A stretch of 64,000 bases of DNA from Natrinema sp. CBA1119 (GCF_002572525.1 NZ_PDBS01000001.1:1054001-1118000), one strand, 5' to 3'. Positions 18,170 to 27,066 are shown, counted from the stretch's first letter. The notes: generated by a model not told the origin, from the letters alone. Program-made: numbers and translations.

Positions 18170-18183
18170 TTAGGTCTCCCTAA
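18170..18183. promoter_or_regulatory. DtxR/Idr-like metal-repressor operator
   Basis: TTAGG-TCTC-CCTAA is a perfect inverted repeat with the half-site and spacing of DtxR/IdeR/SirR boxes; haloarchaeal iron repressors (Idr1, Idr2, SirR) are DtxR-family proteins. It sits 5 bp before the ATG at 18189 and downstream of a T-rich CTTTTTACAATT box, so a bound repressor would cover the transcription start. A second half-like GCCTAAAA occurs at 18142-18149. Confidence 0.7.
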
Positions 18184-18188
18184 ACCAC

Positions 18189-19373
18189 ATGGAATCGACG
18201 CAGCAGTTCGATCGAAGTCGACGAGCGTTCGTGGCGGGGGGGATCGCAGCCGGGAGCGCAGCGCTGGCCGGCTGTCTCGGCGGGGACGGCAACTCGGAGG
18301 ACGGAACCGGCTCGTACACGGTGTCGATGGCACCGATGGGCGAGATCGAGTTCGACGCCGTCCCCGAGGACGCGATGGTCACCTTCGCACACTACGCCGA
18401 CATGGCGGTCGCGCTCAGCCACGGTGACGCCGTGAACTCGCTGCACGCTCCGGAGATGTCGGGATCGACGATGAACAAGTTCTACGAGCGACTCGAGGGG
18501 GTCTCCTTCGACTGGGAGGGCCTGGAGAACCCGCTCGAGGACGGCGTGACGGAGGAGGAACTCTACGACTACGATAGCGACGTTCACTTCCTCGATCCGT
18601 CGTACGTGCTGACGACCCAGGACGATTGGGACGAATCGACCGTCGAGGAGATCGCCGACACGATCGGCCCGTGGGTCGGCAGCTATCACAGCGGCGTTCA
18701 CAGCGACCCGGCTCCGGCCTACGACGACAGCTACGAGTACTACACCCTCTGGGAGCTCTTCGAGAAGATCGCGGCCGTCTTTCAAGAACGGGAGCGGTAC
18801 GAGGCGCTCAAGGGCGTTTACGAGGACACGATGTCGGAGATCGAGTCGAACCTACCGGCCGAGAGCGAGCGGCCGACGGTCGCACGCGCGACGCTGGGCG
18901 ACGGCGTGTTCTACACGTACAATCTCAACACGCCCGGCTTCTGGCAGGCAGAGACGCGACCGCTCGGTGCTCGCGACGCGCTCGCCGACGTGGAGTGGTC
19001 GGGCGACTGGGGGACCGTCAACTACGAGACGATGCTCGACGCGGATCCGGACGTCATCCTTCACCTCTGGGGAATCACGCCGACGTACGCCATCGACGAG
19101 GTCCGCGAGGAGATGGAATCGCACTCCGCCGGCAGCGAGTTGACGGCAGTACAAAACGATCGGGTCCTCGCCAGCGGCATGCGGTATCAGGGCCCCATTA
19201 TGAACCTCTTCCAGCTCGAGATGACCGCCAAGCAGCTCTATCCCGAAGAGTTCGGCGAATGGCCCGGCTACGAATCGGGCGACTCGTACCCGGAAATTCC
19301 GGCGGACGAGCAACTGTTCGATCGCGACCGGGTCGCGAACATCGTCACTACCGGAAGCGACGACGAGGAGTGA
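18189..19373 (+). CDS. Ferric-type ABC transporter substrate-binding lipoprotein
   Basis: A 394-residue solute-binding protein. S-R-R-A-F-V-A-G-G is a Tat signal and L-A-G-C a lipobox, so the mature protein should be anchored outside the membrane. The body follows the two-lobed class III (siderophore, heme or vitamin B12) type, with G-P-W-V-G-S-Y and D-A-D-P-D-V-I-L-H-L-W as typical lobe strands. The DtxR-like operator at its start supports an iron role; the precise ligand is unknown. No permease or ATPase gene is adjacent, so it must work with a transporter encoded elsewhere. Confidence 0.85.
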   Translation: MESTQQFDRSRRAFVAGGIAAGSAALAGCLGGDGNSEDGTGSYTVSMAPMGEIEFDAVPEDAMVTFAHYADMAVALSHGDAVNSLHAPEMSGSTMNKFYERLEGVSFDWEGLENPLEDGVTEEELYDYDSDVHFLDPSYVLTTQDDWDESTVEEIADTIGPWVGSYHSGVHSDPAPAYDDSYEYYTLWELFEKIAAVFQERERYEALKGVYEDTMSEIESNLPAESERPTVARATLGDGVFYTYNLNTPGFWQAETRPLGARDALADVEWSGDWGTVNYETMLDADPDVILHLWGITPTYAIDEVREEMESHSAGSELTAVQNDRVLASGMRYQGPIMNLFQLEMTAKQLYPEEFGEWPGYESGDSYPEIPADEQLFDRDRVANIVTTGSDDEE

Positions 19374-19621
19374 GGACCGAGACAAGGGAGGTCAATAGGG
19401 TGTAACGGGCAGCAGCGAACGCTGAGAGGACGGGGTACGACGCTGATGTCACCGTCGTCGGGGCCGGCCCCCACGCGGTCCCGCGGGCTTCCCGTCGGCG
19501 TCGTCACCGCTCGAGCGTCGAGTTTCTCCGTCCTGCGAACGGCTATCCGGCCGCGGTCGACGGCCGACGCTGGTCGGTGGCAGTAGAAAGCAGTGTCACG
19601 GAACGAGCGGCCGTCAGTCAG

Positions 19622-20701
19622 TCAGTCGTCGGCCGGCACCGCTTGCGTCTCCGCTCGCCCGGAAGCCATGGCGAGCACGTCGTCGAAGAAGTCGAGGGTG
19701 TCTTCGGGGCCGGGATTCGCTTCGGGGTGGTACTGGCGGGTGATGACATCGTACTCGATGCCGTCGATCCCCTCGGGCGTGTCGTCGTTGACGTTGATCT
19801 GCGTGATCTCGAGGTGCTCGCCGGGTTCGGCGACTGTGTAGCCGTGGTTCTGGGTCGTCATGACGACCTTGTCGGACTCGAGGTCGAGGACGGGCTGGTT
19901 GACGCCGCGGTGGCCGAAGGTCATCTTCTCGGTGGAGCCGCCAAGCGCCTCGGCGACGATCTGCTGGCCGAGACAGATGCCGGCGACGGGCGTGTCCTCG
20001 ACGAATGCCTCGACGAGCGTGATCGCCTGCCCGAAGTTGACCGGGTCGCCGGGGCCGTTCGAGATGAAGAGGAGATCGGGGTCGACAGCCTCGACGTCGG
20101 CAACGCTCGCGTCGTAGGGAAGGACGTGGACCGTCGCGTCACGCTCGAGCAGCGAACTGATGATCGAGCCCTTCGCGCCGCAGTCGATCAGGGCGACCGT
20201 CTCGCCGTCGTTGTCTTCCCCGTGGACGACCGGTTCGTCGACGCTGACCTGTGCGCCGATATCGGTGTGGTCGCTCATGGCCTTGCACTGCTCGAGTTGC
20301 TCGAGGGCGTCTTCCTCGGTGACGTCCTCGCCGACGGCGATGCCACACTTCATCGCGCCGCCGTCGCGGATGTCGGTGACGACCTCTCGGGTGTCGAGGT
20401 GGTCGACGGCTGGGACGCCCTCGCTCTCGAGCCACTCGACGACATCCTCGGTGAACTCCTTTGCGAGCGCGGCGCGCGGGTGGACGCGGTCGGACTCGAA
20501 GCGCTCCTCTCGGACGCCGTAGTTGCCGATCAGCGGGTAGGAAAACGTGAGGATCTGCTCCTCGTAGGAGGGGTCGGTCAGACTCTCCTCGTAGCCTGTA
20601 TACGCTGTGGTGAATACGATTTCGCCGCGAGCCGTTCCTGACGCGCGACCACGACCCTCGAGTACGTGGCCGCCTTCCAGTGCGACGTAGGCTTCCGTCA
20701 T
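19622..20701 (-). CDS. carA: Carbamoyl-phosphate synthase small subunit
   Basis: The glutaminase subunit that feeds ammonia to CarB for arginine and pyrimidine synthesis. The 359 residues contain the N-terminal CarA domain (about 1-160) and a class I amidotransferase with catalytic Cys243 (G-I-C-L-G-Q-Q) and His326/Glu328 (Y-H-P-E). T-G-Y-E-E-S-L-T-D-P-S-Y is the conserved N-terminal signature. carB is not adjacent. The gene diverges from an Lrp regulator across 102 bp that hold a perfect palindrome, which suggests amino-acid control. Confidence 0.97.
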   Translation of the reverse strand: MTEAYVALEGGHVLEGRGRASGTARGEIVFTTAYTGYEESLTDPSYEEQILTFSYPLIGNYGVREERFESDRVHPRAALAKEFTEDVVEWLESEGVPAVDHLDTREVVTDIRDGGAMKCGIAVGEDVTEEDALEQLEQCKAMSDHTDIGAQVSVDEPVVHGEDNDGETVALIDCGAKGSIISSLLERDATVHVLPYDASVADVEAVDPDLLFISNGPGDPVNFGQAITLVEAFVEDTPVAGICLGQQIVAEALGGSTEKMTFGHRGVNQPVLDLESDKVVMTTQNHGYTVAEPGEHLEITQINVNDDTPEGIDGIEYDVITRQYHPEANPGPEDTLDFFDDVLAMASGRAETQAVPADD

Positions 20702-20752
20702 TACGATCTACGTATCGGATGGACCATCATAAGTGTTGTCTTCGAAGCTCAG

Positions 20753-20767
20753 TTACGATTTTCGTAA
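20753..20767. promoter_or_regulatory. Palindromic operator between carA and the Lrp gene
   Basis: TTACGA-TTT-TCGTAA is a perfect inverted repeat with AT-rich centre, the form of known Lrp/AsnC sites. It lies midway between the divergent starts at 20701 and 20804. A related TACG-ATC-TACGTA occurs at 20702-20713. Binding by the adjacent Lrp protein is inferred from position. Confidence 0.55.
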
Positions 20768-20803
20768 TCGGTAAGTGCAGGCCACACGTAGGTTCGCATC
20801 TCC

Positions 20804-21217
20804 ATGGACGACCTGGACCGACAGATCCTCGATATTCTCCGGCGAGACTCCCGGACGCCGTACACCGAGATCGCCGACGAGGTCGGGACGAGCGAGGGGA
20901 CCGTTCGCAATCGCGTCGAGCGGATGATGGACGACGACGTCATCGAACGCTTCACCATCTCGACCCGGACCGGAAACGTCCAGGCGATGCTCGAGATCAG
21001 CGTCGCGGTCGACGTCGACACGAAGGGCGTCTCCGAGCGGATGGCCGAGTGGGACGAGGTCGACTTCGTCTGGATGGTCTCGGGCGAGCAGGACGTCGTC
21101 CTCGTCGTCGACGCCGCGGACACGCGCGGGGTCAACGATCTCATTACCAAGGCCCGCGATCAGGAGGAGGTCGTGAGCACGAAGACGCGACTGATTCTGG
21201 ACGAGGAGCTCGGGTAG
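20804..21217 (+). CDS. Lrp/AsnC-family transcriptional regulator
   Basis: A 137-residue regulator. L-D-R-Q-I-L-D-I-L-R-R-D-S-R-T-P-Y-T-E-I-A opens the helix-turn-helix, with the recognition helix around S-E-G-T-V-R-N-R-V. From about residue 62 the RAM-like sensor domain carries W-M-V-S-G-E-Q-D-V-V-L-V-V and T-K-T-R-L-I-L. It is slightly shorter than bacterial Lrp. Divergence from carA and the palindrome between them suggest that it controls carA and itself, perhaps in response to an amino acid. Confidence 0.92.
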   Translation: MDDLDRQILDILRRDSRTPYTEIADEVGTSEGTVRNRVERMMDDDVIERFTISTRTGNVQAMLEISVAVDVDTKGVSERMAEWDEVDFVWMVSGEQDVVLVVDAADTRGVNDLITKARDQEEVVSTKTRLILDEELG

Positions 21218-21319
21218 GACGGGACGCAATACGCCCGACGACCGGTCCGGACGATGTCCCGCCGTCCCACTCGGAGCGACGACCCGGCGTGCGGTCACCG
21301 GTCCGCTGCGGCGGGCGAG

Positions 21320-22042
21320 TTACGAGTCGGATTCCGGTTCCTCGCCCGGCGGTTTCCCCACGCCCGGCGTCGGCCGCTCGATCGCGTCGATCACCTGTTT
21401 GCGGTTGTGGATCGCCCGATACCCCTTTCGCAGTAGCCGGTCGAACCCGGACCTCGAGACGCGTGCGCTCACGCGGCCGTCACGGATCGCGTCGACAATC
21501 GACTCGGGCGTGAGCCGATCGGCCTCGACGACCGTGTACGCCCGACCGACCTCGAAGGGGTAGTGGGCGTCGCTCCCGCCGATCAGCGGCAGGTCGCGGT
21601 CGTCCGCCAACTGCTCGACGAGCGGCCGCGAACGCGGATGTTTGCCGTTCACTTCGATCGCGTCGAAGGGGACGTCGTCGAGTTCCCGCACCGTGCTGTT
21701 TCGGAAGGGGTGGGCGACGATCGCGGCGCAGTCCCGATCGTGGGCCAGCGCGACCGCCTCCTCGGGAGAGAGCGCGCTGGGTTTCGTCGCCGCGGGCGGG
21801 TCGGGACCGACGACGAGGACGTGACCGCGGTCGGTCGTGATTTCGATCCCCGGTAGCGTCTCGACGTCCGGAGCGGGGTCGAACGCCGTGTAGTAATCGT
21901 GATTGGTCGTCGCGACGCCGTCGAGTCCGCGGCGTTCGGCCGCTTCGGTGAGCAGTCGGACGCCGACCGGGTCGAATCGATCGCCGAGCGATCGTCGCCC
22001 GTGGAAGAATCGCGTGTGCGCGTGGAGGTCGACCGAGTACAT
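21320..22042 (-). CDS. PHP-domain phosphoesterase
   Basis: A 240-residue metal-dependent hydrolase. D-L-H-A-H-T-R at residues 5-11 is PHP motif I; T-T-N-H-D (motif II), G-I-E-I-T-T (motif III with its Glu), I-V-A-H-P-F (motif IV) and G-G-S-D-A-H-Y (final motif) are all present. PHP proteins cleave phosphoesters, from histidinol phosphate to nucleic-acid ends; the substrate here is not evident. The ATG at 22042 gives the normal start. It diverges from the diacylglycerol-kinase-like gene with only 54 bp between the two starts. Confidence 0.9.
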   Translation of the reverse strand: MYSVDLHAHTRFFHGRRSLGDRFDPVGVRLLTEAAERRGLDGVATTNHDYYTAFDPAPDVETLPGIEITTDRGHVLVVGPDPPAATKPSALSPEEAVALAHDRDCAAIVAHPFRNSTVRELDDVPFDAIEVNGKHPRSRPLVEQLADDRDLPLIGGSDAHYPFEVGRAYTVVEADRLTPESIVDAIRDGRVSARVSRSGFDRLLRKGYRAIHNRKQVIDAIERPTPGVGKPPGEEPESDS

Positions 22043-22096
22043 ACTGGGGCAAACGCCGGGCAGATCCTTTTGCGTGCGGCCGGCATGCACTGCAGT

Positions 22097-23056
22097 ATGG
22101 TATCCGACGAGGCGAGCGATCGCGTTCTCGTCTGCAACCCCGTCAGCGGATCGGGGGATCACGTCGACGACGTCGTCGAACTCGCGGCCGACCACGGGTT
22201 CGAGATTCGAAAGACCGAGGAGGCCGGCGACGCGAAACGGTTCGCTCGAGAGGGTGCGCCCGACGCCGACCTCGTCGCCGCGGCCGGCGGTGACGGCACG
22301 CTCAACGCCGTCGTCAACGGTGTGGCAGCGGCGGACGCCCTCGAGACGACGACCGTCGCCGTCGTCCCGGCGGGGACGGGGAACAACTTCGCGGCGAACA
22401 TCGGCGTTCGGGGGCTCGAGCACGCGTTTACGGTGATCGAAGACGGTCGCCGGCGGTCGATCGACGTCGCGACGGCGAACGATCGGGTCTTCGTCAACTC
22501 CTGCGTCGGCGGGATCACCGCCGAGGCGAGCAGCGAGACGACGACGGAGAGCAAGGCGGAGCTGGGCGTGCTCGCGTACGTGAAGAACACCCTCGAGACG
22601 GTCGGCGAGTTCGACTCGCTCCCGCTGCGAGCGGAGACGGCCGCGGGCCCGAACGGCGAGGCGGCGCGGGCGTGGGAGGGCGACGCGCTGTTCGTCCTCA
22701 TCGGAAACTGTCGGCGGTTCACCGGCGCGCGGACCGCACAGGCCGACGTCGAGGACGGCCTGCTCGAGGTCACGATCGTCGAAGACGCCGCGACGACGAA
22801 CCTGCTCGGCGGCGCGGCCCTCGAAGGGTTGTTCGACCGGGACAGCGCGCATATCGTCCGCCGTCGAACGCCGTCGCTGACGATCGAGAGCCGCGGAGAC
22901 TCCGTCGAGTACAGTCTCGACGGCGAGATGCTCGAGACCGAGCGCCTGCGGCTGGGGACCGAACCGAAGGCGCTCACGATTCCCGTCGGGGACGGCTATC
23001 AGCCGGATCCGGACGAGGGGGAGTTGTGGCCGCTCGAGACGGGGACTGATCGGTGA
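22097..23056 (+). CDS. Diacylglycerol/sphingosine kinase-family protein (YegS/LCB5-like)
   Basis: A 319-residue lipid or NAD kinase-fold protein. V-C-N-P-V-S-G-S-G is the first nucleotide loop, A-A-G-G-D-G-T-L-N-A-V-V-N-G the catalytic GGDGT motif at about 58-71, and P-A-G-T-G-N-N-F-A the third signature. The C-terminal beta domain ends E-Y-S-L-D-G-E. It is expected to phosphorylate a membrane lipid alcohol such as a dialkylglycerol; that is inference from the family. It is 90 bp upstream of idi, an isoprenoid gene, consistent with a lipid role. Confidence 0.9.
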   Translation: MVSDEASDRVLVCNPVSGSGDHVDDVVELAADHGFEIRKTEEAGDAKRFAREGAPDADLVAAAGGDGTLNAVVNGVAAADALETTTVAVVPAGTGNNFAANIGVRGLEHAFTVIEDGRRRSIDVATANDRVFVNSCVGGITAEASSETTTESKAELGVLAYVKNTLETVGEFDSLPLRAETAAGPNGEAARAWEGDALFVLIGNCRRFTGARTAQADVEDGLLEVTIVEDAATTNLLGGAALEGLFDRDSAHIVRRRTPSLTIESRGDSVEYSLDGEMLETERLRLGTEPKALTIPVGDGYQPDPDEGELWPLETGTDR

Positions 23057-23145
23057 CCGAGGACGGATCGGTGACCGACGGTATCGATTCGAAACGGCCG
23101 AGACGAGACGATACTGGTTTCACGAACCGTCGTAATTGTGCGGGT

Positions 23146-23706
23146 ATGAGCACGCCGGACGAGGACCTGCAACACGAGAACGCGGGACAGGACGTGATCG
23201 CCGTCGACGCCGACGACACCGAACTCGAACTAGTCAACCGACTCGACGCCCACACCGGCGACGGGATTCGACACCGAGCGTTCACCTCGCTCGTCTTCGA
23301 CGGGGAGGGGAACGTCTTGCTCGCCCAGCGAGCGCCGGACAAACGCCTCTGGGGCACCTACTGGGACGGCACCGTCGCCTCCCATCCCGTCGAGGGCCAG
23401 AGCCAGAAGGAAGCGACCCGCCAGCGCCTCGAGGAGGAACTGGGGATTTCCCCCGACCAGTACGACGACCTGCGACTGACCGACCGCTTCGAGTACAAGC
23501 GCTACTTCGAGAACGCGGGCGTCGAGCACGAGGTCTGTGCCGTCCTGCAGGTGACGCTGACCGATCGAACGCTCGATCCCGACGAGGAGGAGGTCGCCGG
23601 CCTGATGTGGGTTCCCTACGAGCGACTTCACTCGAATCCGGAGTGGTACCGACAGCTCCGACTCTGCCCGTGGTTCGAGATCGCGATGCGCCGGGACGTG
23701 CGATAG
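23146..23706 (+). CDS. idi: Isopentenyl-diphosphate isomerase, type 1 (Nudix)
   Basis: Interconverts isopentenyl and dimethylallyl diphosphate for archaeal ether lipids. The 186 residues follow the IDI-1 plan: R-A-F-T-S-L-V-F, W-D-G-T-V-A-S-H-P, a Nudix-like helix A-T-R-Q-R-L-E-E-E-L-G at about 88-98, and E-V-C-A-V-L-Q-V, which carries the catalytic-region Glu and Cys. The ATG at 23146 is chosen because the in-frame sequence before it overlaps the preceding gene and is Arg-rich. The type 1 enzyme is the common haloarchaeal form. Confidence 0.92.
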   Translation: MSTPDEDLQHENAGQDVIAVDADDTELELVNRLDAHTGDGIRHRAFTSLVFDGEGNVLLAQRAPDKRLWGTYWDGTVASHPVEGQSQKEATRQRLEEELGISPDQYDDLRLTDRFEYKRYFENAGVEHEVCAVLQVTLTDRTLDPDEEEVAGLMWVPYERLHSNPEWYRQLRLCPWFEIAMRRDVR

Positions 23707-23907
23707 GGGGATCGATCCGTCCCGATCACAGCGGTTCCGCGCCGTCGGTGGTCGGACCGCGTGTCGATCGCTCGAGGTTCCCGCCGACCGGTCCCCGCTC
23801 GACGACCGCCCTCGATGCAGTCGCGTCTCCGGACTGAACACTGTCAAGAAACAGTACACGAGCGGGAGGTTTATGAGGGAGTGTCCACACATGCAGGATA
23901 GACTGCG

Positions 23908-25287
23908 ATGGTCATTGGCACGTTCAGACGGCTTCTTCGGGGGAGCGTTATCACGTCGTCCGCGTCGGCAGGGGGGGCGACGGCTGCGGGAACGACCGAC
24001 TCCGAGCCGTCGCTCGAGTCGACCGCCGCGACCGACGAGCCACTCGATATCTGTCTGTTGAGCTACCGTTCGAACCCGTACTCCGGGGGACAGGGAGTCT
24101 ACGTGAAGTATCTCAGCCGAGCGCTGACCGATCTCGGTCACTCGGTCGACGTGCTCTCGGGCAAGCCCTATCCGGACCTCGACGACGACGTCGGGCTGGT
24201 GAAACTGCCCGGCGAGAACATCGTCGACGAACTCGACCGACTCGGCCAGTTCGAGCCGTCGTACCTCCGCGATCCGCTCGCGCTCTACGAGTGGCTGAGC
24301 GCGCTCACCGGCGGCTTTCCGGACCCCTACGTCTTCGGCCGGCAGGTCGTCGATTACTTCGAGGAACACCAGCCCGCATACGACGTCGTCCACGACAACC
24401 AGTCGCTCTGTCACGGGCTCCACGCGCTCCGCGAGCGGGGCCACCCCGTCGTGGCGACCGTCCACCACCCGATTACCGTCGACCGAGACGCCGCCCTCGA
24501 GGCGGCGGACGACTGGACCGAGCGGCTGTTGATCCGCCGGTGGTACAGCTTCCTTCGGATGCAACGCGATGTCGTCCGGGACCTGCCACACGTCCTGACC
24601 GTCTCCGAGTCGGCCAAGCACCGCACCGTCACCGACTTCGGCGCCGATCCCGAGTCGATCCGCGTCGTCCACAACGGCATCGACACCGAGCTGTTCGAAC
24701 CCGTCGATCGGGCTCCCGATTCCGAGCCCGACCGCCCGCGCGTGATGACGACCGTCAGCGCCGACGTTCCCCTGAAGGGGACCCGGCACTTGCTCGAGGC
24801 GTTCGCGGCCGTCCGCGAGACGATCGACGCCGAGCTCGTCGTCGTCGGCGAGTTCGACGAGGGGGGCGACTGCGAGCGGCTCGTCTCGGAACTGGGGCTC
24901 GCGGACGCGATCGAAACCCACAGCGAGATCAGCTACGAGCGGATGGTCGAACTCTACGGGAGCGCCGACGTCGCCGTGGTCCCCTCGATCTACGAGGGAT
25001 TCGGCCTCCCGGCCGGCGAGGCGCTGGCCTGTGGCGTCCCGGTCGTCGCGACCACCGGCGGAGGGCTTCCCGAAGTGGTCGGCGACGCCGGCGTCCTCGT
25101 CGAACCGGGCGACTCGGAGGCGCTGGCCGGGGCCGTTCGCGACCTGCTCGAGGACGACGACCGCCGGCGTACGCTCGGCGAGCGGGGACGAGAGCGAATC
25201 GTCGCGGAGTTCGACTGGGATCGGGCCGCCCGGGAGACCGTACAGACGTACCGCAACGCTATCGAGACGCGCGAACAGGGGGACTGA
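23908..25287 (+). CDS. Family 4 glycosyltransferase
   Basis: A 459-residue GT-B-fold transferase. A Ser/Thr/Ala-rich leader of about 45 residues precedes the fold. S-G-G-Q-G-V-Y at 59-65 is the acceptor-side Gly loop, V-V-H-N-G-I-D-T near 252-260 links the domains, and E-G-F-G-L-P-A-G-E at 363-371 is the GT4 donor-sugar motif. It is the first of three genes with no space between them: the next ATG is one base after this TGA. A TTTATG box lies about 40 bp upstream of the start. A role in surface-glycan synthesis is inferred. Confidence 0.9.
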   Translation: MVIGTFRRLLRGSVITSSASAGGATAAGTTDSEPSLESTAATDEPLDICLLSYRSNPYSGGQGVYVKYLSRALTDLGHSVDVLSGKPYPDLDDDVGLVKLPGENIVDELDRLGQFEPSYLRDPLALYEWLSALTGGFPDPYVFGRQVVDYFEEHQPAYDVVHDNQSLCHGLHALRERGHPVVATVHHPITVDRDAALEAADDWTERLLIRRWYSFLRMQRDVVRDLPHVLTVSESAKHRTVTDFGADPESIRVVHNGIDTELFEPVDRAPDSEPDRPRVMTTVSADVPLKGTRHLLEAFAAVRETIDAELVVVGEFDEGGDCERLVSELGLADAIETHSEISYERMVELYGSADVAVVPSIYEGFGLPAGEALACGVPVVATTGGGLPEVVGDAGVLVEPGDSEALAGAVRDLLEDDDRRRTLGERGRERIVAEFDWDRAARETVQTYRNAIETREQGD

Positions 25288-25288
25288 G

Positions 25289-26011
25289 ATGGAGACGATC
25301 GATTTTGATCGTATGACGTTGACGCCGGGGATGCGCGTCCTCGACGTCGGCTGCGGCGAGGGCAGACACGTTCACGCCGCCGCCCTCGAGAACGTCGCGG
25401 AAGTCGTGGGGCTCGACCTCGAGCGGGAGAGCCTGGCGGCCGCACGGGACGATTACGGGGAGTACATCGCCGAACTATCCGACGTGCCGGTCACCTTTCT
25501 CTCGGGGGACGCGCTCAGACTGCCCTTCGAGGACGGCGCGTTCGACGTCGTCTGCTGTACCGAAGTGCTCGAGCACATCCCCGACTACGAGGCGGCGGTG
25601 GACGAGCTCCGGCGGGTCTGCGCGCCGGGAGGGACGCTCGCGGTGAGCGTCCCTCGAGCGGGTCCCGAACGCGTCTGCTGGGCCCTCTCGGACGACTACC
25701 ACAACGTCGAGGGCGGGCACGTCCGCATCTTCGATCGCGAGGAGCTACGGGCGGCCATCGAGCGCCGCGGGTTCCGGCGCGTCGACGGCCACTTCGCCCA
25801 CGCGCTGCACGCCCCCTACTGGTGGCTCAAGTGTCTCTGGCGCGAGCGCGACGAGCGGGGCGAGCCGCCGCTGCCCCTGCGGGCTTACGACCGCTTCCTC
25901 GAGTGGGACGTCATGGAATCGCCGCGGCCGGTCCGCCTGCTCGAGGAAGCGCTCGATCCCGTGCTCGGCAAGAGCGTCGTCTACTACTTCGAGCTGGAGG
26001 GGCGGTCGTGA
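25289..26011 (+). CDS. Class I SAM-dependent methyltransferase of the glycan operon
   Basis: A 240-residue enzyme. V-L-D-V-G-C-G-E-G-R-H (17-27) is motif I, V-V-G-L-D-L-E the acidic loop, and F-D-V-V-C-C-T-E-V-L-E-H-I-P the Methyltransf_11-type motif. Near 150-165 it has D-D-Y-H-N-V-E-G-G-H-V-R-I, common in sugar- or lipid-modifying members. The start follows the GT4 stop by one base, and its stop overlaps the GTG of the next gene (GTGA), so the three genes are probably translated together. Confidence 0.9.
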   Translation: METIDFDRMTLTPGMRVLDVGCGEGRHVHAAALENVAEVVGLDLERESLAAARDDYGEYIAELSDVPVTFLSGDALRLPFEDGAFDVVCCTEVLEHIPDYEAAVDELRRVCAPGGTLAVSVPRAGPERVCWALSDDYHNVEGGHVRIFDREELRAAIERRGFRRVDGHFAHALHAPYWWLKCLWRERDERGEPPLPLRAYDRFLEWDVMESPRPVRLLEEALDPVLGKSVVYYFELEGRS

Positions 26012-27066
26012 GCAACCTGTCGTCGGGGGAGTCGCTGGCCGACTGGGGACTCGAGCCCGCGGTGGACTACATCGAGCGCGTGCAGCGGCCGGACGGGCTC
26101 ATCCTCTGGTATCCCGACGGCCCGGCCGACCCCTGGGATCACGTCGAGAGCGCGATGGGGCTCTCCGTCGGCGGCCGCCACGAGGCCGCTCGCCGGGCGT
26201 ACCGCTGGGTGGCCGACGCCCAGCACGACGACGGCGCGCTCTGGGCGACCTACGGCGAGCCCGACGAGGGTGACGACGGTGCCCACGCCGGCGACGAGCC
26301 GCGCAAGGAGACCCACCGCAGCGCGTACGTCGCCGTCGGCGCCTGGCACCACTATCTCTGTACCGGGGATCGGGAGTTCCTCGAGGAACTCTGGCCGACC
26401 GTCCGAGACGCGCTGGAGTTCGCGTGCGACCGGCAGGCCCCGACCGGCGAGGTCTACTGGACCGTCGGCGCGGACGGCGAGGTCTACGAGGACGCGCTGA
26501 TCTCCGGCTGCGCCTCGATCTACAAGAGCCTGGCCTGCGGCGCGGCGATCGCTGGCGAACTCGGTCACGAGGAGCGCCGCGACCGGTGGCTCGAGGCTCG
26601 AACCCACCTCGGCGAGGCGATCCGCTCGCGGCCCGACCGGTTCGACCGCACCTGGGAGAGCAAGTCCCGCTACGCGATGGACTGGTTCTACCCCGTCCTC
26701 TGTGGCGTGATGACCGGCGATTCGGCGCGGGATCGGCTCGAGGAAGGGATGGATCGCTTTCTCGAGGTGGGGCTGGGCTGTCGGTGCGTCTCCGACGAAC
26801 CGTGGGTGACGGTCGCCGAGTCCTGCGAACTCGTGGTCTCGCTGGCCGCGGTCGGGCGGACGGAGCGCGCGCGTGAGATCCTCGAGTGGCTCTTTCAGTG
26901 GACCGACGACGAGGGAATCTTCTGGACGGGGTATCAGTTCGAAGACGAAGAGTTCTGGCCGGGCGAGCGGCCGACGTGGACCTGCGGGGCGGCGGTGCTG
27001 GCAGCCGATGCGTTGTCGGGGGTGTCGGGGGCGGCGGATCTGTTTACCGATCCGGTCTCCGAATGA
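26008..27066 (+). CDS. Alpha/alpha-toroid (prenyltransferase/glycosidase-like) protein
   Basis: A 352-residue soluble protein starting at GTG 26008 inside the preceding stop region. Repeated helix pairs with Trp/Gly-rich turns (Y-I-E-R-V-Q-R-P-D-G-L-I-L-W-Y-P; A-Q-H-D-D-G-A-L-W-A-T-Y; W-T-D-D-E-G-I-F-W-T-G-Y) point to a six-hairpin alpha/alpha toroid. Such proteins are variously annotated prenyltransferase or glycosidase-like. No canonical catalytic pair can be assigned. Its coupling to GT4 and methyltransferase genes suggests handling of a glycan or polyprenyl-linked sugar. It is the last gene before the AT-richer insert. Confidence 0.8.
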   Translation: MSNLSSGESLADWGLEPAVDYIERVQRPDGLILWYPDGPADPWDHVESAMGLSVGGRHEAARRAYRWVADAQHDDGALWATYGEPDEGDDGAHAGDEPRKETHRSAYVAVGAWHHYLCTGDREFLEELWPTVRDALEFACDRQAPTGEVYWTVGADGEVYEDALISGCASIYKSLACGAAIAGELGHEERRDRWLEARTHLGEAIRSRPDRFDRTWESKSRYAMDWFYPVLCGVMTGDSARDRLEEGMDRFLEVGLGCRCVSDEPWVTVAESCELVVSLAAVGRTERAREILEWLFQWTDDEGIFWTGYQFEDEEFWPGERPTWTCGAAVLAADALSGVSGAADLFTDPVSE

